Origin: Alphaproteobacteria bacterium
GTDB lineage: Bacteria > Pseudomonadota > Alphaproteobacteria > UBA9219
Length of the DNA stretch: 21,620 bases
Assembly (NCBI GenBank): GCA_028716765.1
Contig: JAQUPC010000025.1
Coordinates: 1-21,620, forward strand
Direction: 5' to 3'
Position 1 is the stretch's first letter. The number at the start of each line of letters is the position of its first letter. The translations under genes were made by a program, and so were the position numbers. Positions 15,408-21,620 of the stretch are shown one piece after another. The notes beneath the pieces were generated by a model, which worked only from the letters and a program-made list of their open reading frames with translations, searched no databases and had not been told where the DNA came from.

Positions 15408-16652
15408 ATGATCTACCAATCCAAAAAACATGCGGCGTCGAAAACGGACTCCTACGTTTTCAACCAGCTCATCCCCTATATCGGGAACAAGAGAAAGCTG
15501 CTCGGCTTAATCGGCGAAGCGGTTAAGGCAACAGGCGTCGATCCGGAAGAAGCCACATTTCTCGATCTTTTTTCGGGTAGCGGGGTGGTCGCGCGCTTCG
15601 CCAAAAAAGCGGGGTTCCGCGTCGCGGCCAACGATTGGGAACCATACGCCGAGGCCATCAACGGCTGTACGATTGCCCAAAATTCGCCTCCGGTTTTTTT
15701 CAAAGGAAAAACCTACGAACAGGTTCTCGGCGAATTAAACGCGCTCCCTCCTCTGGAAGGATGGGTCGCGCGCCACCTTTGCCCGGAAAACGACGAACGC
15801 TTCGACACCGCGAAAGAGCGCATGTTCTACACGCGCGCCAACGGCATGCGCATTGACGCCATACGCGAAAAAATCAGGCAATGGGCCGATGCCGGAAAAA
15901 TCGACGGCCGGCAAGCCGCCGCCCTTCTTTCCCCCCTGCTCTATCAGGCCTGCTATACCAGCAACACATCCGGCGTGTTCAAGGGCTTTCACAACGGCTG
16001 GGGCGGACAGACCGGCACGGCGCTCTACCGCATCAAATCGCGCCTGACGCTCGCGCCCGCCGTGTTTTACGACAATAAACGCAAGAACGAAGTTTTCCGC
16101 TGCGACGCGACGGAGCTGGCGCGCGAGTATGATGCCAAAGGCCCGGTCATCTCCTACATCGATCCGCCCTACAATCAGCATCCCTACGGGGCGAATTATC
16201 ATGTGTTGAACAGCATCGCCCTATGGGACAAGCCGGAACTCCCGCGCATCATCGGCAAGCACAACAAGGCCGCCATTCGCACCGACTGGCGCACCGAGCG
16301 TCGCTCGAAATACAACCACAAAGGGCAAGCCGCCGAAGCCTATGAAGAGCTTCTAGGCGCCGCGCCTTCCGGATGGCTGCTGACCAGCTACAGCACCGAC
16401 GGCAATATTCCTCTCGAAAGCCTTGTCCGCGCGGCGTGCCGGACCGGCGCGACGTCCGTTGTGACTCAAGGTTACAAACGCTACCGCGTAAGCCGTCAGC
16501 GTTTTTCCGAAAAGCCGCTCAATGTGGAGTTTGTTCTCATTACGAAGAAGGGTGCCAAGGGCGGCGGCACGGCTTCGGCGATCGCTCAACACATTCTCAA
16601 ACAGGAGACCGAAGCCCTAGACAATCATCACGAACGCCCTTCGAACAGGTAA
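15348..16652 (+). CDS. D12-class adenine-specific DNA methyltransferase (orphan)
   Basis: A 434-aa protein that transfers a methyl group from S-adenosylmethionine to N6 of adenine in DNA. Motifs appear in the alpha-class order of Dam-like enzymes: motif X PYIGNKRKLL (about 43-52), motif I FLDLFSGSG (71-79), an acidic ANDW motif II near 94, then motif IV DPPY at 272-275. The long stretch between motif I and IV is the target-recognition region. No restriction endonuclease gene is adjacent, so it may be a solitary regulatory methylase or a relic of a restriction-modification system. The start is uncertain: ATG 15348 has no Shine-Dalgarno and lies close to the divergent gene, while ATG 15408 (414 aa) retains all motifs and leaves room for a promoter. 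The recognition sequence cannot be read from the protein. Confidence 0.85.
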   Translation: MATLRHRKREARNTKRQDIIMIYQSKKHAASKTDSYVFNQLIPYIGNKRKLLGLIGEAVKATGVDPEEATFLDLFSGSGVVARFAKKAGFRVAANDWEPYAEAINGCTIAQNSPPVFFKGKTYEQVLGELNALPPLEGWVARHLCPENDERFDTAKERMFYTRANGMRIDAIREKIRQWADAGKIDGRQAAALLSPLLYQACYTSNTSGVFKGFHNGWGGQTGTALYRIKSRLTLAPAVFYDNKRKNEVFRCDATELAREYDAKGPVISYIDPPYNQHPYGANYHVLNSIALWDKPELPRIIGKHNKAAIRTDWRTERRSKYNHKGQAAEAYEELLGAAPSGWLLTSYSTDGNIPLESLVRAACRTGATSVVTQGYKRYRVSRQRFSEKPLNVEFVLITKKGAKGGGTASAIAQHILKQETEALDNHHERPSNR

Positions 16653-16653
16653 T

Positions 16654-16682
16654 TTGCGCGTTCGTTGCTGCCCGGGTATAAC
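16654..16682 (+). promoter_or_regulatory. Candidate promoter giving a leaderless hpnA transcript
   Basis: TTGCGC (16654-16659), 17-nt spacer, TATAAC (16677-16682), then six nt before the hpnA ATG at 16689. Normal start-site spacing places +1 at or within a nucleotide or two of the ATG. The ATG also has no Shine-Dalgarno, which fits leaderless translation. Confidence 0.45.
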
Positions 16683-16688
16683 CGCCCT

Positions 16689-17690
16689 ATGACAGACCAG
16701 CCCCTCACCTTTATCACCGGCGCGACCGGATTTGTTGGCGCGGCCGTGGCGCGTGTTCTGCAAGATAAAGGGCATCGCCTGCGTGTGCTCACGCGGCCCA
16801 ACAACGACCGGCGCAATCTCGAGGGACTGAAAAATATTGAACTGGTTGAAGGGGATTTGGCCCGACCTGAAAGCTATACATCAGCTTTGCAAGGTTGCGG
16901 CGCGCTGTTTCATGTGGCCGCCGATTACCGCATCTGGGTTCCCGACGCCGAGGCCATGCACCGCGTCAACGTCGACGGTACGATGGCTTTGATGGAAGCC
17001 GCGCAGGCCGCCGGCGTGAAACGCATCGTTTATACAAGTTCCGTGGCCACGTTGGGCAAAACGAAGGACGGCTCGCCCGCCGACGAAAACACGCCCGTTT
17101 CGCTAGACGATATGATCGGCACCTATAAGCGCTCGAAATATCTGGCCGAACAGACCGTTCATAGCCTGATCAAGGGGCATAAACTCCCTTGCGTCATCGT
17201 CAACCCCTCCACCCCTATCGGCCCGCGCGACATCAAGCCGACGCCGACGGGCCGCATCATCGTCGAAGCCGTCAAGGGGCGCATGCCCGCCTACGTCGAT
17301 ACGGGCCTGAACGTCGTGCATGTCGATGACGTGGCGATGGGACACTGGCTTGCGTTCGAACGGGGCAAGACGGGCGAGCGCTACATTCTGGGCGGAACCA
17401 ATCTTGGGCTTGGCGAAATTCTCGCCATCATCGCTAAAATTGCCGGCCGTCCCGCGCCTACGGTAAAGCTTCCGCGGCTTCCGCTTTATCCCGTCGCCGC
17501 CGTTGCCGAAATCATGGCCCGCTTTACAGGCAAAGAACCCCTCATTACGCTCGACGGCCTGCGCATGGCGAAAAGGAAAATGTTCTTTTCTTCCGGCAAG
17601 GCCGAACGGGAACTCGGTTACGCCCCTCGTCCTGCAAAGGAAGCCATCGCCGACGCCATTGCGTGGTTTCGGACCCATAATTACTTCTAG
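16689..17690 (+). CDS. hpnA: Hopanoid-associated sugar epimerase HpnA
   Basis: A 333-aa extended short-chain dehydrogenase/reductase. N-terminal Rossmann motif TGATGFVG at 10-17, catalytic Y146-x3-K150 in TYKRSK, SSVATLG serine strand upstream, and the NPSTPIGPRDIKPTPTGRI stretch characteristic of HpnA proteins. HpnA is named for its constant linkage to hopanoid genes; a nucleotide-sugar epimerase or reductase role in head-group modification is presumed in the family. The reading frame extends to a TTG at 16665, but ATG at 16689 begins the family-typical N-terminus right before the first beta strand. Stop lies 8 nt before hpnB; first gene of the hpn operon. Confidence 0.92.
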   Translation: MTDQPLTFITGATGFVGAAVARVLQDKGHRLRVLTRPNNDRRNLEGLKNIELVEGDLARPESYTSALQGCGALFHVAADYRIWVPDAEAMHRVNVDGTMALMEAAQAAGVKRIVYTSSVATLGKTKDGSPADENTPVSLDDMIGTYKRSKYLAEQTVHSLIKGHKLPCVIVNPSTPIGPRDIKPTPTGRIIVEAVKGRMPAYVDTGLNVVHVDDVAMGHWLAFERGKTGERYILGGTNLGLGEILAIIAKIAGRPAPTVKLPRLPLYPVAAVAEIMARFTGKEPLITLDGLRMAKRKMFFSSGKAERELGYAPRPAKEAIADAIAWFRTHNYF

Positions 17691-17698
17691 GCTTCATC

Positions 17699-18844
17699 AT
17701 GATATCCTCCCTTCTCGCCCTTCTTTCCTTTCTCGGCTGGCTTTATCTGGCGTTGATGAACGGAAAATTCTGGAAACCGTTGCTTGACGCGCCTGCGCCG
17801 GAGCCTGACTCATGGCCCAGCGTCGACATCGTCGTCCCGGCGCGCAACGAAGCCGAAAGCCTGCCGCATTCGCTGCCCTCTCTTCTGGAACAGGATTATC
17901 CGGGTGCGTGGCGCGTCCTTCTGGTCGACGATCACAGCACGGATTTCACCACAAGAGCGGCGCGCCAAATTGCCTTTGACAAAGGCCGCACGCACAAGCT
18001 GACGGTCATGGCGGCGCCCGATCTGCCACCGGGATGGAGCGGCAAGGTCGCCGCCATGCAGGCGGGCGTTGAACAAAGCAAGAGCGACTACGTCCTGTTC
18101 ACCGACGCCGACATCGAACATCCCGCGGACAGTCTGCGGCATCTTGTGGCGCGGGCCTTATACGACAAACTCGATCTCGCCTCTTTGATGGTCAAGCTTC
18201 ACTGCGCGAACAACATCGAAAAACTTTTGATCCCCGCGTTCGTCTTTTTCTTCGCCATGCTTTATCCCTTCCGCCGCGCCAACGACCCCTTCTCGCGCAC
18301 CGCGGCGGCGGCGGGCGGCGTCATGCTCGTCAAAAAACAGGCGTTGGCGAACATCGGCGGTCTGGAACGGATCAAAGCGGCCCTGATCGACGATTGCGCC
18401 CTCGCGCGCGCGATCAAGGACGGCGGCGGCCCTGACGGCGCGACGGGCCGGATACGCTTGACGTTGACGGAAGACGTGAAAAGCCTGCGCGTCTACGCGA
18501 CGGTGCGCGAAGCGATGCACATGATCTCCCGCGCAGCTTTTACGCAACTGGGCTACTCGACGGCGCTTCTTGCCGGAACGGTTTTGGGCCTTGGCTTGTT
18601 GTTTTTCGTGCCTGTTCTCGTGCCGCTTTTCGCGAATTTCAAAGCCGCGCTTTTCGCCTTTCCGGCGTGGTTTTTGATGATAGCGCTTTACCGGCCTATG
18701 GCGCGGTTCTACAACCTGCCCTTTGCATGGGCGTTGACATTGCCCGCCGCCGCGGCGATCTACATGGCCGCCACGATCGACTCCGCAAGGCAATACTGGC
18801 AAGGTAAGGGCGGACAATGGAAAGGGCGGGCGCAAGCGTCATGA
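17699..18844 (+). CDS. hpnB: Hopanoid biosynthesis glycosyltransferase HpnB
   Basis: A 381-aa membrane-associated GT2-family glycosyltransferase. An N-terminal hydrophobic segment (about 1-20) is followed by the GT-A fold with VDIVVPARNEAESL near 42-55, VDDHSTD near 77, the metal-binding DAD in FTDADIEH near 135, and LIDDCALARAI near 228. Three hydrophobic segments lie in the last 100 residues. HpnB is a conserved partner of HpnA and is thought to act on hopanoid head groups, though its substrate is not settled. ATG 8 nt after hpnA; its stop overlaps the downstream gene. Confidence 0.92.
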   Translation: MISSLLALLSFLGWLYLALMNGKFWKPLLDAPAPEPDSWPSVDIVVPARNEAESLPHSLPSLLEQDYPGAWRVLLVDDHSTDFTTRAARQIAFDKGRTHKLTVMAAPDLPPGWSGKVAAMQAGVEQSKSDYVLFTDADIEHPADSLRHLVARALYDKLDLASLMVKLHCANNIEKLLIPAFVFFFAMLYPFRRANDPFSRTAAAAGGVMLVKKQALANIGGLERIKAALIDDCALARAIKDGGGPDGATGRIRLTLTEDVKSLRVYATVREAMHMISRAAFTQLGYSTALLAGTVLGLGLLFFVPVLVPLFANFKAALFAFPAWFLMIALYRPMARFYNLPFAWALTLPAAAAIYMAATIDSARQYWQGKGGQWKGRAQAS

Positions 18845-19683
18845 AGGCGGAAACCGAAACAATCGAAACGCCGAGCGGCAAAAACCGCGATACGGAAAAC
18901 TTCCCCGTGGGATCGTTTTTGATCCGTCCCGGGTTGCGTCCCCATGTTCACGCTTTTTACATGTTCGCGCGCGCCGCGGACGACATCAGCGACAATCCTC
19001 TTCTTGCTCCGGAAGACAAGGTGGAGAGGCTTAACCGCTTCGCCGCCGCGCTTACGGACGGCGCCATCACCGATATCCCGAGCGCGATTGCTTTGCGCGA
19101 AAGCCTGAAGGCGACCGGCGTTCCGTCCACGCACAGCCTCGACCTCCTCGCCGCTTTCAAGCGCGACGCCACGCAGCTGCGCTATCGCGATTGGGACGAT
19201 CTTATGGACTATTGCCGTTATTCGGCCTCGCCCGTCGGGCGCCACGTTTTGGCGCTGCACGGTATCGGCAAGGAAGCCTGGCCTGCGAACGATGCGCTTT
19301 GCTCCGCGCTTCAGGTCATCAATCACATTCAGGATTGCGCCGACGATTACCGCGAACTGGATCGCGTCTATATCCCGCAGGATATGCTCGCGGCGCACGG
19401 CGGCAACACGGAGGATTTGTCGAAAGAGCGCGCAACTCCGGCGCTCCGCGCGACTCTCGACGCCATGCTGGACAAACTGAAGCCGATGCTTCTATCGGCG
19501 CGCGGCCTGCCCCGCGCCGTGACGGATACGCGTTTGCAGATGGAAACGTCGGTGATTTGCGTTTTGGCGGAGCGCCTTGTGGAACTTTTGTACCGCCGCG
19601 ATCCTCTTTGCGACAGCGTGAAGCTTGGCAAACCGGCGCTTCTTGGCGCTACCCTGACCGGAATTGTGCGCGCGTGGTTCTGA
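18841..19683 (+). CDS. hpnC: Squalene synthase-like HpnC (hydroxysqualene synthase)
   Basis: A 280-aa trans-isoprenyl diphosphate synthase-like protein. In the HpnCDE route, HpnC converts presqualene diphosphate to hydroxysqualene. The first Asp-rich motif DDISD is at 47-51 and the second is in DCADDYRELDRVYIP near 170-184. The family hallmark TENFPVGS and LRPHVHAFYMFARAADD are intact. The chosen ATG overlaps the hpnB stop as ATGA, typical of coupled translation. An in-frame ATG at 18817 has a better-spaced AAGGG and would add eight residues, so the start is not certain. The stop overlaps the hpnD ATG by one nt. Confidence 0.92.
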   Translation: MKAETETIETPSGKNRDTENFPVGSFLIRPGLRPHVHAFYMFARAADDISDNPLLAPEDKVERLNRFAAALTDGAITDIPSAIALRESLKATGVPSTHSLDLLAAFKRDATQLRYRDWDDLMDYCRYSASPVGRHVLALHGIGKEAWPANDALCSALQVINHIQDCADDYRELDRVYIPQDMLAAHGGNTEDLSKERATPALRATLDAMLDKLKPMLLSARGLPRAVTDTRLQMETSVICVLAERLVELLYRRDPLCDSVKLGKPALLGATLTGIVRAWF

Positions 19684-20537
19684 TGACGACAACAGCATAC
19701 CAGCAAGCCATGAAAGACGTGCGCGCCCGCGTGAAAGCGTCGAACTCGTCCTTTGGCGCTGGCATGGCCGTTCTGCCCAAAGAAAAACGCGAGGCGATGT
19801 ACGCTCTCTACGCTTTCTGCCGCGAAGTGGACGACATCGCCGACGACGGCGCAACGCTTGAAGAGCGGCAAAAAGGCCTGCAGCAATGGCGCGAGCGCAT
19901 TCACACGCTTTTTCACGATCACAGCGCAAGCGAAAGCATCACGCAAGCTCTTGTCGTCGCGCTTGAAAGATTTCCGCTCGTCGAGGACGATTTTCAGGCC
20001 ATCATTGACGGCATGGAGATGGACGCAGGCGATCCCGTCTGCGCGCCTTCCGCCGCCACGCTCGATCTCTATTGCGACCGCGCCGCCAGCGCCGTCGGCC
20101 GCGCGTCGGTGCGCATTTTCGGCGACGACAGCGCCAATGGTCTGCGCGTCGCGCATCATCTTGGGCGTGCGCTGCAACTGACGAACATTCTGCGCGATCT
20201 GGCCGAAGATGCCGCGCGGGGACGGCTTTATCTGCCCGAAGAATTGCTGGAAAAACACGGCATCGCGGCGCGGGATCCGGACGGCGTTTTACGTCACCCG
20301 AAGCTTCCTGCGGTTTGCCGCGATCTGGCGGCGCAAGCCAAAGCGCATTTCGCCGAATCCGGCGCGGCCATGCATCTTTGCGAACGGGCCGCGATGCGCC
20401 CGGCCCGCATCATGCGCGCGTATTACGGCGCCATACTCGACCGTCTGATCGCCGAGGACTGGCGCGATCCGTTTAAACGCGTTACCTTGCCCCGCTGGCA
20501 GAAACTATGGCTGATGATAAAAAGTTTGGCGGGATGA
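19683..20537 (+). CDS. hpnD: Presqualene diphosphate synthase HpnD
   Basis: A 284-aa enzyme that condenses two farnesyl diphosphates to presqualene diphosphate, the first step of the HpnDCE squalene route. Motifs are DDIADD at 50-55 in FCREVDDIADD, and the second Asp-rich motif in LRDLAEDAARGRLYLP near 174-189. The extended open frame upstream of 19683 is only the shifted shadow of hpnC; the protein family begins at MTTTAYQQAM. Start and hpnC stop overlap as TGATG. It stops 4 nt before hpnE. Confidence 0.93.
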   Translation: MTTTAYQQAMKDVRARVKASNSSFGAGMAVLPKEKREAMYALYAFCREVDDIADDGATLEERQKGLQQWRERIHTLFHDHSASESITQALVVALERFPLVEDDFQAIIDGMEMDAGDPVCAPSAATLDLYCDRAASAVGRASVRIFGDDSANGLRVAHHLGRALQLTNILRDLAEDAARGRLYLPEELLEKHGIAARDPDGVLRHPKLPAVCRDLAAQAKAHFAESGAAMHLCERAAMRPARIMRAYYGAILDRLIAEDWRDPFKRVTLPRWQKLWLMIKSLAG

Positions 20538-20541
20538 TTTT

Positions 20542-21620
20542 ATGAGCGAGCCGCGGCACATCCATGTGATCGGCGCCGGCATGGCCGGGCTTTCGGCGGC
20601 GCTGCAACTTTCGCATATGGGCGAAAAAGTCACGGTTTACGAGGCCGCTCCCTATGCGGGCGGCCGTTGCCGTTCGTATTACGACCGCGAAATGGATTGC
20701 CGTCTCGACAACGGCAATCATCTGGTTCTTTCCGGCAATGCCGCCATTCAGGATTATCTTTTCCTGACTCGCGCCACCCAACACATGCACAGCCCGGCCG
20801 AGCCTCTGTTTCCGTTCATGGACCTTAAAAGCGGCGAGCGCTGGACCGTCAGGATGAACAACGGCCGTTTGCCGTGGTGGATTTTCGATCCCAAACGGCG
20901 CGTGGCAGGCACCGGCCCGCTTGATTACCTTTCGGTTTGGCGCGTGCTTACGGCCGGAAACAAAGATACGGTCGCCGCTTGCCTCAATACCAAATCGGCG
21001 ATTTATCGCCGTTTCTGGGAACCGTTAGCGGTGGCCTCGCTGAACACGGAGCCGGAGTCGGCCTCGGCGCGTCTGCTGGGCAATCTTCTGGCGCAGAGCT
21101 TCATGGCGGGCGGAACGGCGTGCCGCCCGATGGTGCCGACGATCGGACTGTCGGAAAGTTTCGTCATGCCGTGCCTGAACACGCTCCGCCAGCACGGCGT
21201 CGAGGTCAAATTCGGAAAACGCGTCCGGTCGCTTAAAACCGCCGATTTTCAGATTAACAGCCTTGTCTTCGGCGACGGCGTTGTCGAACTTCATCCGCTG
21301 GATTGGGTGGTGCTGGCCGTGCCGCCGTGGGTGGCGCAGGATTTAATCCCCGGCCTTAAGGCCCCCAATGAATTTCGCGCGATTGTCAACGCCCATTATC
21401 GCGTCGAAACGCCGCACAATCCCGCCGGATTCACAGGCCTCGTCGGCGGCGTGGCGGAATGGGTGTTCGTAAAGCCCAACGTCGTTTCCGTCACCATAAG
21501 CGCCGCCGAGCGTTACGAGGAAACCGACCAGCGGAACTGGGCGGTTTACGTCTGGCGCGACCTCGCCAAGTTGTTCGATCTCGATCCGGCCAAGGTTCCG
21601 CCGTGGCGCATCGTGCAGGA
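20542..21620 (+). CDS. hpnE: Hydroxysqualene dehydroxylase HpnE (partial, runs off the right edge)
   Basis: The first 359 codons are open to the end of the window. HpnE is an FAD-dependent amine-oxidase-like enzyme that reduces hydroxysqualene to squalene. The FAD Rossmann motif GAGMAG is at 11-16 with YEAAPYAGGRCRS following, then LDNGNHLVLSGN and FWEPLAVASLNT, all typical of HpnE. ATG lies 4 nt after the hpnD stop with GCGGGA about 8 nt upstream. The family length of roughly 420 aa means about 60 residues are missing. A squalene-hopene cyclase gene (hpnF/shc) would be expected next but is not visible. Confidence 0.92.
   Translation, partial: MSEPRHIHVIGAGMAGLSAALQLSHMGEKVTVYEAAPYAGGRCRSYYDREMDCRLDNGNHLVLSGNAAIQDYLFLTRATQHMHSPAEPLFPFMDLKSGERWTVRMNNGRLPWWIFDPKRRVAGTGPLDYLSVWRVLTAGNKDTVAACLNTKSAIYRRFWEPLAVASLNTEPESASARLLGNLLAQSFMAGGTACRPMVPTIGLSESFVMPCLNTLRQHGVEVKFGKRVRSLKTADFQINSLVFGDGVVELHPLDWVVLAVPPWVAQDLIPGLKAPNEFRAIVNAHYRVETPHNPAGFTGLVGGVAEWVFVKPNVVSVTISAAERYEETDQRNWAVYVWRDLAKLFDLDPAKVPPWRIVQ

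Noticed and set aside
19191..19682. N-terminal extension of the hpnD frame
   Set aside because: It is the shifted frame of hpnC; homology to HpnD begins at MTTTAYQQAM (19683).
19368..20258. 296-aa minus-strand frame opposite hpnC/hpnD
   Set aside because: Mirror of high-GC coding sequence with no domain; hpnC and hpnD motifs are intact on the plus strand.
1..21620. tRNA, rRNA, CRISPR, transposase or integrase genes
   Set aside because: Looked for on both strands by eye; no cloverleaf-like segment, spaced direct repeats or recombinase motifs were seen.

Overview
The window looks like the chromosome of an alphaproteobacterium, probably from a poorly sampled lineage. This is inferred from the complete hpnABCDE-type hopanoid/squalene order, the overall protein character and two candidate CtrA boxes. 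No rRNA or other marker gene is present to fix the taxonomy. The left 15.3 kb is coded on the minus strand and the right 6.3 kb on the plus strand, with a short divergent junction at about 15.31-15.41 kb.

Minus strand, in order of transcription. First comes a secreted beta-propeller protein (13521-15311). After a 341-bp gap follows a compact type IVb pilus operon resembling the R64/IncI thin-pilus set: lipoprotein secretin (PilN-like), a PilP-like periplasmic protein carrying two extra Ig-like domains, the assembly ATPase (PilQ), the polytopic platform protein (PilR), and two bitopic inner-membrane proteins (one PilO2-like, one GspM/PilO-like). The stop and start codons of these genes touch, overlap or are at most about 10 nt apart. 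A 237-bp leader with two candidate promoters then precedes a pilin-like gene, which ends in a strong intrinsic terminator. Next is ilvE, whose ribosome-binding site lies only 10 nt past that terminator's T-tract. After an intergenic region with palindromic repeats and a perfect TTAA-N7-TTAA motif comes a full-length DotA/TraY-family protein of a type IVB (Dot/Icm or IncI-type) secretion system. More T4SS genes may lie beyond the left edge.

Plus strand. An apparently orphan D12-class adenine DNA methyltransferase is followed by hpnA, hpnB, hpnC, hpnD and the first 359 codons of hpnE. These encode conversion of farnesyl diphosphate to squalene (HpnC/D/E) and the accessory sugar-epimerase-like and glycosyltransferase-like proteins HpnA and HpnB. 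hpnA appears to have its own promoter, placed so that the mRNA would be nearly or fully leaderless.

The most interesting aspects are: (i) a chromosomal thin-pilus operon close to a DotA/TraY gene, echoing IncI plasmids where the pilus serves conjugation; (ii) a pilin lacking the conserved Glu5; (iii) a PilP-like protein with two cysteine-paired Ig/ASH-like domains; (iv) candidate CtrA boxes in front of both pilin and dotA-like genes; (v) a secreted beta-propeller just upstream of the pilus operon. No tRNA, rRNA, CRISPR array, transposase or integrase was recognised.
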